Shown here: piece by piece, positions 1-10,662 of the stretch
How the letters are laid out: each line of letters opens with the position of its first letter
Numbering within the stretch: the stretch's first letter is position 1
NCBI RefSeq assembly: GCF_048569485.1
Contig: NC_134354.1
Span: 452,927,926-452,991,925 of the forward strand
Reading direction: 5' to 3'
Source: Anomaloglossus baeobatrachus
Taxonomy: Eukaryota > Chordata > Amphibia > Anura > Aromobatidae
Length of the DNA stretch: 64,000 nt
Notes under the pieces: generated by a model
What the model saw: only the letters and a program-made list of their open reading frames with translations
What the model was told of the DNA's origin: nothing
Databases searched by the model: none
Translations under genes and position numbers: made by a program

Positions 1-620
1 CCGACGAACTCGAACAATTTGCTTAAAGTTCGGCAGTTCGAGTTACGTTTGAGAACGGTTCAATCACCAAAAGCGTGGCTTTTCACAGTATGTATGTGCG
101 CACGTTGTGTATCTGCATGTGTCCTGTGTCCCCAGCACAATCCCTCTCTCTTTCCTACTCACCGATCACGGGTGCCTCGCTGCACGGCTGTCACAAATCT
201 CCGGCGGCTTTTCCTCTTTTGAAAATGGCTGCCCCTTCATTATTCAATCAGGTATTCCGTGACTTCCCCGCCCACCGGCGCCCATGATTGGTTGCAGTCA
301 GACACGCCCCCACGATGAGTGACAGCTGTCTCACTGCAACCAATCACAGCCGCCGGTCCCCCCCAATTTTGATACCAGCCAGGATAAAGCCACATGGCTG
401 GAGGCTGGTATTGTCAGGATGAAGAGCACCTTGTTATGGGGAGCCCACCACCCTAACAATATCACCCAGCAGCCGCCCAGAATTTCCGCATCCATTAGAT
501 GCAGCAGTCCCGGGACTCTTCCCAGCTCATCCCGAATTGCCCTGGTGCGGTGGCAATCGGGGTAATAAGGAGTTAATCATGGCAGGTGTCTCCCCGAGAT
601 ATCTTCCATGATTAACCTGT
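1..620. repeat. Interspersed repeat, unclassified (related to 16,020-16,560)
   Basis: No coding signal. Bases ~230-560 are recognisably the reverse complement of ~16,080-16,480: both carry the same CAACCAATCA-type and GATACCAGCC-type blocks and a stretch around the word TTAGATGCAGCA. A more diverged relative lies at ~39,520-39,960. The family is not identified. The short ORFs here are chance frames. Confidence 0.55.
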
Positions 621-902
621 AAGCGAAAGTAAATAAACACACACAACGGAAAAATCCTTTATTTGTAATAAAAGACAAAAAAGCACCTCATTTACCTCTT
701 TATTAATCCCCAGCAACAATCCAGGTCCGAAGTAAGCCACACTACACTGTTAGCTTTACTACATGAAGATGACAGGGAGCCCCGTAGAACACGAGCGCTC
801 TGTGTCCTCTCCACGCAGCACCTGAAGTGAGCCGCACTGTCACCGGGGACTTAACTCTGCAATGCAGAGGTCAAGATAACCAAATTTTCCTATGTTTCTC
901 AT
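621..902. other. Intergenic, nothing recognised
   Basis: AT-rich at first, then mixed composition. I see no gene, terminal repeat or tandem repeat. Confidence 0.4.
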
Positions 903-985
903 TAGAGGCAGTGGCTCAATGATTAGAGCTACTGCCTCGGGACCCTTACTTCACGAGTTCAAGTCCTGGTTGCCCCGGTAAAGAA
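903..985 (+). repeat. tRNA-like sequence (tRNA relic or SINE head)
   Basis: The order of parts is tRNA-like. There is an A-box-like TGGCTCAATGATTAGAGC with a CTC/GAG D stem, then a putative anticodon arm, then a B-box-like GAGTTCAAGTCC close to the consensus GGTTCRANYCC. The acceptor stem does not pair cleanly, so this is more likely a tRNA-derived SINE head or pseudo-tRNA than a working tRNA gene. An AT-rich tail follows at ~985-1030. Confidence 0.45.
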
Positions 986-1104
986 TTTAATCTATTTTTA
1001 ATTATAATTATTATTTATTTATAATTTAAGGGAGGAGCCGGACATCATCTGTGAGCTGTGAGCCACACCTCTAAAATCGGAGCAGTTCACGGAATGAGGC
1101 TGCA

Positions 1105-2210
1105 TTGCTCTCTCCTCTCACTCCACTCTCTCTCTTCTCTCTCTCCTCTCTCCCTCTTCTCTCTCTCTTTTCTCTCTCTCATCTCTCTCTCTCACTCTTT
1201 TTCTCTCTTTCTCTCTCTCTCTTATTCTCTCTTTCTCTCTCTTTCTCTCTCTTTTTCTCTCATTCGCTCTCTTTTTCTCTCTTTTTCTCTCTTTCTCCCT
1301 CTCCGCTTCTTTCTCTCTTCTCTCGCTCTCTTCTCTCTCTCTTCTCTCTCTTCTCTCCTCTTCTCTCCTCTTCTCTCTTCTTCTCTCTTCTTCTCTCCTC
1401 TTCTCTCTCTCTTCTCTCTCTCTCTTCTCTGTCTCCTCTCTCTCCTCTCTCTCTTTTCTCACTTCTCTCTCTCTTCTCTCCTTTTCTCTCCTCTTCTCTC
1501 TCTTCTCTCTCCTCTCTCTTCTCTCTCCTCTCCTCTCTCTCTCTTCTCTCCTCTTCTCTCCTCTTCTCTCTCTCTTCTCTCTCCTCTCTCTCTCCTCTCT
1601 CTTCTCTCTTTTCTCTCTTTCATCTCTCTCCCCTCTCTCTTCTCTCTCTCTCTTTCTCCATCTTCTCTCTCCTCTCTCTCTTCTCTCCTCTTCTCTCCTC
1701 TTCTCTTTTCTCTCTCTCCTCTCTCTCTTCTCTCCTCTTCTTTCTCTCCTCTCTATCTCTTCTCTCTCTCCTTTCTCACTTCTCTCTCTCTCTTCTCTCC
1801 TCTTCACTCTCTTCTCTCTCATCTCTCTCTCTCTCTTTTCTCTCTCTCCTCTCCTCTCTTTCTTCTCTCCTCTTCTCTCCTCTTCTCTCTCTCTTCTCTC
1901 TCCTCTCTCTCTTCTCTCTCTTCTCTCTCTTCTCTCTCCTCTCTCTTTCCTCTCTCTCTTCTCTCTCTTCTTTCTCTCTTTCTCCTCTTCTCTCTCCTCT
2001 CTCTCTTCTCTCTCTCCTCTCTCTGTTCTCTCTCTTCTCTCTCTATCTCTTCTCTCTCTTCTCTCTCTCTCCCTCTCTCTTATCTCTCCTCTCTCTCTTC
2101 TCTCCTTTTCCCTCCTCTACTCTCTCCCTCCTCTCTCTCTTTCCTTTCTTCTCTTTCTCCCTCTCTCTCATCTCTTTTCTCTCTCTTTACTCTCTCTTTT
2201 CTCTCTCTCA
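1105..2210. repeat. Long CT-rich (polypyrimidine) microsatellite tract
   Basis: About 1.1 kb of almost pure C/T on the plus strand, built from TCTC, CTCTTCTCTC and TTTCTCTCTT words. It keeps open frames of Ser/Leu/Phe on the plus strand and Arg/Glu/Lys on the minus strand (up to ~400 codons). These are composition artefacts, not proteins. Such a strand-biased tract can adopt H-DNA (triplex) in vitro; that is an inference here. Confidence 0.95.
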
Positions 2211-2640
2211 GACCTGGCGATGATCAGCTGATGCGGTCACCTGACGGAATCAGCTAACATTATAAGTCGAGCGGTGAGGCCATCTTTTTACCGCCAGGCC
2301 GGCTAAACTATCAGCTGCTGCTGTCGGACAGGAGTCTGCACAGAAGTGTGTAGTTTGTGGGTTTTTTTGCACTGATGCATCAGCTGATTGTATAAAAGCC
2401 GTTTATACAATCAGCTGCTGTGTCATGTGATTCAGGCCCTTGAACCTGACACATCATCTGATCGCTTTGCCTTCCAGCAAACCGATCAGATGATTTTGGA
2501 ACTGGATTGGACGGCGCGGGACCCTTGACCCAGGATTACTGCGGAGTGGGGTTTTTATTTCAATAAAGATGGAGTCACTAATTGTGTTGTGTTCTAATAA
2601 AAATATTTTTCTGTGTGTTGTGTTTTTTTATCTGTACTAG
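2211..2640. other. Intergenic, unclassified
   Basis: Contains several CAGCTGAT words, some in inverted pairs (~2330-2420), which suggests a degraded palindromic repeat. No gene is seen. Confidence 0.35.
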
Positions 2641-3660
2641 AAATTCATGGTGGCCATGTCTAATATTGGCGTGACGCCATGAATTTTGGGCTTAGGGCCA
2701 GTTGATATTACACAGCTAGCCCTAACCCCATTATTACCAAGCGAGCCACCAGTCACCAGGGCAGCTGGAGAGATGGATACAGCGCCAGAAGATGGCGCTT
2801 CTATGAAAGCACCATTATCTGGGGCGGCTGCGGACTGCAATTCGCAGCAAGGGTGCCCAGAAGGCTTGTGCACCCTACGCTGCGGATTCCAATCCCCAGC
2901 TGCCTAGTTGTACCTGGCTGGACACAAAAATTGGGCGAAGCCCATGTCACTTTTTTTTAATTATTTCATGAAATTCATGAAATAATTAAAAAAAAGGGCT
3001 TTCCTATATTTTTGGTTCCCAGCCGGGTACAAAAACTCCTGCATACAGTCCTGGATGGAGTATGCTCAGCCTTGTAGTTCTGCAGCTGCTGTGTGCTGTC
3101 TGTCTGTATGGAGGAGAGCAGACAGCAGCTGCAGAACTACAAGGCTCAGCATGCTCCATTCACTAGTGTATGCAGGAGAGCAGACAGCAGCTGCAGAAGT
3201 ATAAGGCTCAGCATACTCCATCCAGGACTGTATGCAGGAGTTTTTTGCCCCCCCCCCCCAAAAAATGACGTGGGCTTCGCCATATTTCTGTATGCTAGCC
3301 AGGTACAACGGCTGCCCCTAACCCCCAGCTGCCTATTTGTACCCGGCTGGGAACTAAAAAAATAGGGAAGCCCTTTTTTTTAATTATTTCATGAATTTCA
3401 TGAAATAATTAAAAAAAAAATCGACATGGGTTTCGCCCCATTTTACTGTCCAGCCAGGTACAACTAGGCAGCTGGGGATTGGAATCCACAGCACAGGTTG
3501 GCCCGAGCTTTCTGGGCGCCTCTGCTGCGAATTGTAGTCCACAGCCGCCCCAAAATCTGGCGCTGTATCCAACTCTTCCAGCAGCCCTGAAACTGGGTGG
3601 CTTGCTGGGTAATAATGAGTTAATATTAGCTTTGTTTTACTAGCTAGTATTAAGCCAGAG
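2641..3660. repeat. Unclassified repeat with AT hairpins and internal duplication
   Basis: Two near-identical perfect palindromes built from TTAATTATTTCATGAA and its complement lie at ~2948-2995 and ~3374-3417. Each is flanked by AGCCGGGTACAA or GCCAGGTACAACT words in opposite orientations. A ~70-bp block containing GCAGACAGCAGCTGCAGAA is repeated around 3110-3210, with an inverted copy at ~3040-3100. This looks like a composite, palindrome-rich mobile repeat of unknown family. Confidence 0.5.
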
Positions 3661-4329
3661 ATTCTTAATGTCAGGCAAGTTTGACCCGGCTATTAAGAAT
3701 CTCCAATAAAGGGTTAAAAAAAAGACACCACACAGAGAAAAAATACTTTAATAGAAATAAATACACAGACACACTTAGAGACTCCATGTTTATTACTCCC
3801 TCTCAGCCCTCCACGATCCTGGTCTTCTGTCTTCTTTCTCCTTCAACCCATGCAGCGCTGCTACATCAGACAGCACTGCATGGGAGGAAGACGGTTATCC
3901 AACGGGCCTCAATCGGGGCCAGACGTTTCTTCAGATTTCCTCCCCTAGATCCACCATGGACAATGTTAATCCCTCGTATCATAAGACCAGAGGAGTTACA
4001 CCCACAAAATTTCTTGAAGTTCCAGGGAAGTGTTTTCAAGAGGCTAGCATCAGTAATGTTACGGGGGTGCTGTCTGATATGTTATAGATGGAAAATAATC
4101 AGCCGGCCAGGGTCCACCGTGCGGTGATATTAGACCACTGCCAACAATAAACAGAATTAAAGTAGTGTCCGTAAGTTCAAAGAGATACGTAAATTAGAAT
4201 ATATGTTAATTAAGGTAGTACACTATTAAACTTATATCGACTACTGGACACGATGGTATAAAAGGAAGTGAACCTCTGTTACGTCACAGAGGTAAGGCTG
4301 GTTTCACATTTGCGTTGTTTTGATGCAAA
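3661..4329. other. Intergenic, unclassified repeat debris
   Basis: A 148-codon open frame (3681-4127) has no recognisable domain or plausible coding composition, so I do not call it a gene. AT-rich sequence follows at 4130-4260. Confidence 0.35.
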
Positions 4330-5406
4330 TGTGACGCCCTGGACCCCAGGGGTCACAGAATACCATCACATACACACACACACCCCCTCCCCTGGTAGGG
4401 AACATCCGTCAAAAAAAACCCTTGTTGCCTCCTCCAGGGTCTGATGTCCACACCAGGTGGGGCGGAGCCAGGTGTTTGGCCCCACCCACCGAGGAGTTCA
4501 CAGGCCTAGAGGCGGGAAAAGTTAGAAAGTCAAGTTCAGGAGTGGAGTGAAGGAGTTCAGTTGGTGTAGAGGAGTAGTGGAGTTGGAGGTTGAAGTGGAG
4601 AGACTCTGTGTCTCTGGGTCGGAGCCCAGGCACAGTCAGCAAGGTCGGCAGACGGTGGTGGCCATCTGCAGGAGTTATTGGACGTCTGCGGAACCGTAGG
4701 ACCGGGGTCGGGCGGTGGCCCGCCAGTACCGAACCGAGGAGCGGAGTGAAGCTAAGCACCAAGGCAGGGTACTCAGACCCCGACTAGGCTCGGAAGCCGC
4801 CGTAACGGTCAAATTCTCTGATTGCGGTCTGGACCTCAGGGGTTGATTCCCACCCAAGTCCCGTCAGAAGGCAACAGCCCAACCCGTCCGGATAAGAGCC
4901 ACCGCCAACGGCCAGAGATCCAAGGGCCAGTGCCTGCGGGCAAAACGGGCTCTCCCGACACGTACAAGCCAGGGAGCGGACCACCTGTGGGAATCCATAG
5001 GGGTCAAACACTTACACACAGGTGCAGGGAAAGACAGCCGCCATCAACCCGTCCAGGGAGAGTGAAGATGCCGCAGCCGACTGCGGGCCCCGTCCATCCA
5101 GCCGTTTGGTTTACCAGAGACTCTGTCATTGACTACCTGAGTGAGTACACCAGTGCCATCCGGCACAGCTCTGCACCGTAACGCTGCCCTGCATCCGCGC
5201 TGCCTCCCCACATCGGCACCTGCACCTATCCCCTACTCACTAATCCCCAACCGGGGCCCTGGGACCAACAGCCCCTACCTATGGAGGGGCCAACAGATCA
5301 GCTGCTCTCCGCCATCGCTCCCGGGAACCCCCATCACCAGCAGCGGTGGTGCCCACCATCACCACAACCCCGTGGGTGGCGTCACAACCGACATCCCACC
5401 ACCAAA
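4330..5406 (+). mobile_element. Putative solo LTR, incomplete at the right end (TGTGRCGCCC family)
   Basis: Starts TGTGACGCCCTGG and contains the family's late block GGTGGCGTCACAA near 5370. It shares layout with the copies at 10755-11900, 14522-15754 and (minus) 37987-39176. The other copies continue ~150-200 bp past that block, but here the sequence passes at about 5406 into a minus-strand PLE fragment, so the right end is missing. A fossil with no internal region or coding capacity. Confidence 0.55.
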
Positions 5407-7176
5407 CCGGTTGCTGTATCCTGGATCTTGGGAGTGGCACTTGAGATCAGCGGCTTGTTTTTTAAATGACTGGTCGGAGGAACAAATCCACCTAATCCTT
5501 AAGAATTGGCCGGTCGGGATGGCATGTATGGTAGCTGGAGCATGGGCTGATGATGCATGCAGCAGGGCATTTACTGAAGTGGACTTTCGATGTACGCTAG
5601 TCTGTATAAACGATAAAGGGTCCACTTCGATGTTGATATCTAAAAAGTCAATTCACCTGCTGCTATGCTTATAGGTTAACTTGATGTTAAAGTCGTTGAT
5701 GTTTAGTTGACCCATAAATGCATCAAGCTGCTCCACTGTGTCCTGCCAAAAGAAATTAAGATGGTAGTCTATAATTTACAAATTGGGTCACACAAGCCCT
5801 CCATGCTTGACACGATAGGACGCCCTGGAGGACTGAGAGCATCTTTATGGATCTTGGGTAACAAGTAAAAGATGGGTACCTTTCGATATTTAGTGGAGAG
5901 CACTTCCACCATTTTTTTATTAATTATGCCACTCTCACATGCGCCTCCAAGATCCTCAATAATTTGCGTGAGAACAGCTTCAAAGGATTGTACGATAATT
6001 TAGTATAGGTACTTTTGGTACATTTTGGTTTAATGACGTTTTCATTATAATTGCTCAGCTCATTAAGAGCCAATCTTTGTCTATGAGTTAAGTTATCGCC
6101 CTGCCTCTTGGCTGGAATTTGTTTAAGCTCATCAATCACCAGTCGGGTGAAAACCTCAACTGCAGGGTATATGGACAAAGGGGGGAATTTAGTAGACTTG
6201 GGTAGTAGTAACTTGGGGAACACACCTGTAGAGACACTGGACTATTCAAGCAGCAGATCCTCCAAGACCTGTAAGGCCTCCCTTTCAGCAGGACTATCCA
6301 TCCCCATGTTATCTCATCTGTGATGAAGTTTCTTCAGAATTATCTTGCGTGCGAATAAATGAATGTCTTTTAATGCTGAAAAAAAGTCAAAATGATTGGT
6401 TGGGGAAAACGTTAGACCCCTGGATCAATGGTCAATGAAGACATGGAAACGGATTGCCCACGAGAAAGGGTCCTGGTACGACAGCCCGTATGTGATTTTG
6501 AGTGCCATTTATATACTGTTGCATTGGTATAATCCAAAAGATCTCTATTGAACTTTTTTAGTTTTTGGCCACTAATTTCCTTCTCCAATTTGGAAAGATC
6601 TTGCTCAATCTCCGCTTCCATCTTGACAATACATTCAGCCGAACAATTTTTGATGGACCTCTCCAATTCCTCCAGTTCTGCCTCCATGGTGGTCGGGGAT
6701 GCACTATTATGGTCCTTTAGCAAAGACAACAAACCCCTAGAGCAAACATGAGCTAGAGACTCCCACTTTTCACGGAAAGAGGTGTCCTCCACCGGGAAGG
6801 GAGGGAATATCTGGACACGTAGCCCACGGGGGATCATGTCTTTGTCCAAATACCGAGCTAATAAAGCGCGGTTCCAGCATATTTTGAACCTTTTTTTAAG
6901 AAGTTCCTTATATTTTAAAATAGTTGCTTCATAATTAAGTGGGTCAACATCACTATTCGTGCTGTTGCGGTGATCGTTCAGGACGTCATCAAAACGTGCG
7001 TGCCACACCTGATCACGAGCGCTGAAATCCATACTCAATTGAGAATACAGTGTGAAAAACACAGAAAGAGATATTATGAGAACATTTCTCAAAAAATGAG
7101 CCATTAAGGGACACGGTGTCAGTGTGAATACAGGTAAATCCGTGTCTGCACTACTCAAGAAGTAATCAAAATACAA
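5407..7176 (-). mobile_element. Penelope-like element (PLE), broken minus-strand copy
   Basis: Read from right to left the frames give successive PLE pieces. The N-terminal part (7176-6412, 254 codons) has the blocks ARYLDKDMIPRGLR and LKKFNRDLLDYTNATVYKW. The pre-RT part (6223-5924) has DNLTHRQRLALNELSNYNEN. Then come YLLPKIHKD and PPGRPIVSS near 5900-5800, and a post-RT part ending HASSAHAPATIHAIPTGQF (~5540-5480). The palm with the catalytic aspartates and the GIY-YIG endonuclease are not seen, so this is a dead, internally deleted copy of the Neptune/Poseidon-like PLE type. It abuts a solo LTR on the left and an inverted terminal repeat on the right. Confidence 0.85.
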
Positions 7177-7660
7177 AATGTATTATTCCTGATCACACAC
7201 AACAACAAAAAACAATATCACAGAATAAAATTTACCAGGAGATATAGAGGGAGTACAAGATGTATGGCAGACCATTAAATGACAGGTGGTAAAAAATCCC
7301 ATTAACCCCTCATCAATCCACAAGGTCCTACTGGGTTAGATATAATAAAACACCCAGGATAAGGTTCCTTCAACCCTTATCCTGGGTGTTGTATTATATC
7401 TAACCCACCTGTCATTTAATGGTCTGTCATACATCTTGTAGTCCCCCTATATCTCCTGGTAGATTTTATTCTGTGATATTGTCTTTTGTTGTGTGTGATC
7501 AAGAATAATACATTTTGTATTTTACACAATTACTCGCATTTCTCCTGGTTTTTGATTAATTCTTGAGTAGTGCAGACACGGATTCAGCTGTATTCACACT
7601 GACAACGTGTCCACCTTAATGGCTTATTTTTTGAGAATTTTTCTCATAATACGCCATCTA
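7041..7660. repeat. Inverted repeat, PLE terminal sequence
   Basis: About 7041-7345 is largely the reverse complement of ~7370-7660, around a small hairpin in which ACCCAGGATAAGG faces CCTTATCCTGGGT. The right arm recurs in direct orientation at ~20766-21090 and ~22150-22480. The left arm runs into the N-terminal codons of the minus-strand PLE. This fits the terminal repeats known for PLEs, which can be direct or inverted. Confidence 0.75.
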
Positions 7661-8035
7661 TTGGTGTTGTACTAGAATAGCAGAACACCAGCCATAGCTT
7701 ATTACTAGCGCCATCTATTGGTGTTGGACGTGTAATAGGAGATCACCAGCTATAGCTTATTACTGACTCCATCTATTGGTGTTGGACTGAAATAGCAGGA
7801 CATCAGCTACAGCTTATTACTGACGCCATCTATTGGTGTTTTGGACGTGGAATAGGAGAACATCAGCTATAGCTTATTATTGACTCCATCTATTGGTGTT
7901 AGATGTGGAATAGAACACCAGCCATAGCTTATTACTAGCGCCATCTAGTGGTGTTGGACTGGAATAGCAGGACACCAGCTATAACTTATTACTGACTCCA
8001 TCTATTGGTGTTGGATGTGGAATAGGAGAACACCA
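7651..8035. repeat. ~57-bp minisatellite, about 6-7 units
   Basis: The unit begins CCATCTATTGGTGTTGGAC, continues with a GAATAGSAGAACACCAGC block and ends AGCTTATTACT. Units vary by point changes and small indels. The same unit appears next to the PLE terminal repeat at ~21080-21150, ~22475-22588 and ~26006-26165. Confidence 0.9.
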
Positions 8036-8780
8036 CCTGCAGGATCTAACACCTGCACCATCCATTGTTTAGCTTAATTCATAACCAATTAAAGCTGTAA
8101 TGCCTACTAATCCACCAAGCTCTTTATATTACAGTACATAAAAATGTATGATTCATACTATCAGATATAATATAATCTATTGATCTCATCATTATTGACC
8201 AAACTCTATTCCAAGTTCTTTTTTACACCAACTGTAAAAAGAAGCAACCACTCAGCTTGTGATCTCCCCTCCCCCCTCTGTAACAGAGAAGGAGAACGAT
8301 CATCACTAGCAATCAGCCCCTGCAATGAAGCAGAACTGAGAGCTCACTTCACGCTCAGGAGAGGTCACTGCAGCTCCTCCTCGTGGTTGGGGAGTTTGGA
8401 CACTTTAGAGCACATTTCTCAAGTTACACACTATAGAAATGATCCCTGAAAGTATAGTCCTAACCTATTCTTTGCCACCATGGCCGTACAGGCTGTACGG
8501 GGTCCCCTTTCATATTGTGGAGAATTCTAATATTATATGAAATTCATAGTCATTACAGGAAATTAAAGACATTTCAAACTTATAACATGAAGACTCAACA
8601 TAGAGTCCTTTCCACTATATAACTATACGTATATGAACGTATTAACTGCTCTCAGGAAAATTTGCAAACTCTCCACCTACCAACCAATAGTAGAGCAGAT
8701 TACATCCGGATGTGGGCGGAGTCAAGCCCCTCTAGAAGTGCAGACTGAAGGCACGTCATTGGGTACAGTTTGGCATTCAT
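8036..8780. repeat. Repeat B, older copy (related to 26166-27150 and 30318-31067)
   Basis: Shares a long collinear block with the copies at 26166 onwards and 30318 onwards, including GCAATCAGCCCCTGCAATGA and GGCCGTACAGGCTGTACGG. Unlike them it lacks the ~268-bp MITE, and its CTAG at 8732-8735 therefore represents the empty target site. Confidence 0.85.
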
Positions 8781-8839
8781 GACTATGGCCAAGTGGCTGT
8801 AACCACGATATGCTTCCCCTGCGATCTAAGGCTGGAAAC

Positions 8840-9202
8840 TAGTGATGGGCAGTCCGGCTCTTTTTGGTGATCTGGTTCCCATGGCTCAGCTCACCAAAAA
8901 GAGCCGGATCTTTCAGATTGTTCTCGGCTCCTTATTAAATATGTGTTCACCCCAGGTGAACACATATTTAAGATTATAGTAACGCCGCAAAAACCCAGCC
9001 CACCCATGGCTAAACCCCACCCACTTACAAGTGACTAATTAGGTTGTTGAGTAGGCGGAGTTTTGCCACGGGTGGGCGGGGTTTCAGCGGCAAAAAGAGC
9101 CATTTAGATATTCTAGTGGCTCTCATTGGTGATCCGACTCCTGTCAGTCACAGCTGGGAGCCGGATCTTTGTGTCGGATCGTTCACGACTGACACATCAC
9201 TA
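8840..9202. mobile_element. hAT-type MITE with perfect 8-bp target duplication
   Basis: 363 bp, beginning TAGTGATGGGCAGTC and ending GACTGACACATCACTA, which form imperfect terminal inverted repeats. It is flanked by the identical 8-mer CTGGAAAC at 8832-8839 and 9203-9210. An 8-bp duplication and TAGTGATG-type ends are hallmarks of hAT elements. The inside is non-coding and includes inverted AAAAAGAGCC words. Confidence 0.9.
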
Positions 9203-9224
9203 CTGGAAACCTACGGACCCGGAG

Positions 9225-9475
9225 GTGAGTGTGTATGTGTGTGTGTATATATATATCCGTGTCTGCTTGTGTCCAAGTCTGTCTATGTGTATCCGTGCAT
9301 ACGTCTGTTTCTGTATGTGTACATTTGTATCCATGTGTGTGTTTTTACGTGTCTGCATGTGTATGTGTTCGTGTGTGTGTGTGAATCTGTGTCTGCTTGT
9401 GTTCATGTGTATGTGTCCATGTGTGTGTATCTGTGTCTGTGTGTGTCCATGTGCCTGTGTGTGTTTTTATGTGCT
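9225..9475. repeat. TG-rich degenerate tandem repeat
   Basis: Words such as TGTGTCCATGTGTGTATC and CCGTGTCTGCTTGTG repeat imperfectly. The frames rich in Cys/Val or His/Thr on either strand are artefacts. A longer related array is at 27165-27960. Confidence 0.9.
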
Positions 9476-9880
9476 GGTCTCCCCTTGCTGGCTGCCTGCA
9501 GTGTTTTCTCTGGCTGGTCTCCCCGAGATCAGTGATTGTTTTGTTTTGTTGGTCTACTAGGCATTGCTCCCACCCAGCCAGAATTGTACTTCACACTGAT
9601 GAGGGGCAATTCTCCTAAACAGCTGTCTGTGGATGTATACCTGGCCTTGGTATTTCCCTTGTCATATCTTTAAACTTGTCAAAAAGTTGGATATGGACTA
9701 AAAGGGCCACTTAATATGGTGGTTATGGTGGTCTCCTAAAAAAAGTCACCCCTTGGCTGGGCCGTTCCCAGAGGGATATCTGGCTGGTTTCTGTGTTGAG
9801 ATTCCTAACAGAGGCTCTACGGACCTTTTTGATTTGTGTGTGTCTCTGTGTATCCTTGTCCGTCAAAAGGGAAACTGGAG
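9476..9880. other. Intergenic, nothing recognised
   Basis: No gene or repeat boundary is seen. Confidence 0.35.
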
Positions 9881-9952
9881 AAAAACAGGTTTCTTTGCCG
9901 TGCTGAAGACCATAAACATCAGTATCAGATAAACAATTCTTTTATTTCATGC

Positions 9953-9990
9953 CTACGCGTTTCGGAGACCTCAACTGTCTCCTTCTTCAG
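9953..9990 (-). ncRNA. Hammerhead-ribozyme-like motif (PLE-associated type)
   Basis: On the minus strand: CTGAAGA (fits the core CUGANGA), one extra A, then a perfect 6-bp stem II GGAGAC/GTCTCC with loop AGTTGAG, then GAAA, then CGCGT followed by A. The segment ACGCGT is self-complementary, so stem III has no loop in one molecule but could form between two. PLE-linked minimal hammerheads that cleave as dimers are known. The extra A before stem II departs from the canonical core, so activity is uncertain. Confidence 0.5.
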
Positions 9991-10123
9991 GGAAAGGAAC
10001 TTTACAGAAACCAAGGGAGTACCTTTTATAGAGAGGTTTACAGAAAAAAGGTAAGAACTGAAGAATAGTGTATTATTCAAAACACGTGATGAGTTTAACA
10101 TAAGTAATAATAAAAAAAATAAT

Positions 10124-10124
10124 A

Positions 10125-10179
<55 letters not shown>
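10124..10179. repeat. (AT)n microsatellite
   Basis: Uninterrupted alternating AT for over 40 bp. Confidence 0.98.
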
Positions 10180-10183
<4 letters not shown>

Positions 10184-10662
10184 CGCAATATTGAAATTAG
10201 AAACACACATACTTGGAGCGCCATAGAAGATACATTTTCGGTAGGCATGAAAATTAGATCAGAAACATATTTTCAGTATTTGTATCTTTTTCAATCAGTA
10301 TTTTTTCAATTAGTATTTTTTCTTATGTATATAAGAGCTCAGGCCACTGGGTATAACATAAAAAACACTTTATAATACTCACCTAGAAGGTCGCTTCGGT
10401 GCATAACGGTCGGATGGCTGGCGCCGTTCTCCGGGACAGGCGTTTCCCCTTTCAGCCATCTTGGTCTTCCTTATTCTGAAGCCGCTGTGCATGACACGTC
10501 TACATCATACACACTCACTGGCATTGAGGTCCTGCGCAGGCGCACTTTGATCTGCCTTGCTCAGGGCAGATCAAAGTATTGTAGTGCGCAGGCACCGGTC
10601 CCGGAGAACGACGCCACCCATCCGACCGTTGTGCACCAAAGCGACCTTCTAGGTGAGTATTA

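Noticed and set aside
903-985. Functional tRNA gene
   Set aside because: The B box and D stem are present but the acceptor stem does not pair well; more likely a tRNA-derived repeat.
1058-2257. Long open frames rich in Ser/Leu/Phe (plus) or Arg/Glu (minus)
   Set aside because: They are translations of a CT microsatellite; all phases stay open because of composition.
3681-4127. 148-codon plus-strand frame
   Set aside because: No similarity to any family I know, mixed composition, and repeat debris on both sides.
9044-9560. Frames of ~150 codons across the hAT MITE and TG repeat
   Set aside because: They cross a transposon boundary into a simple repeat, so they are chance frames.
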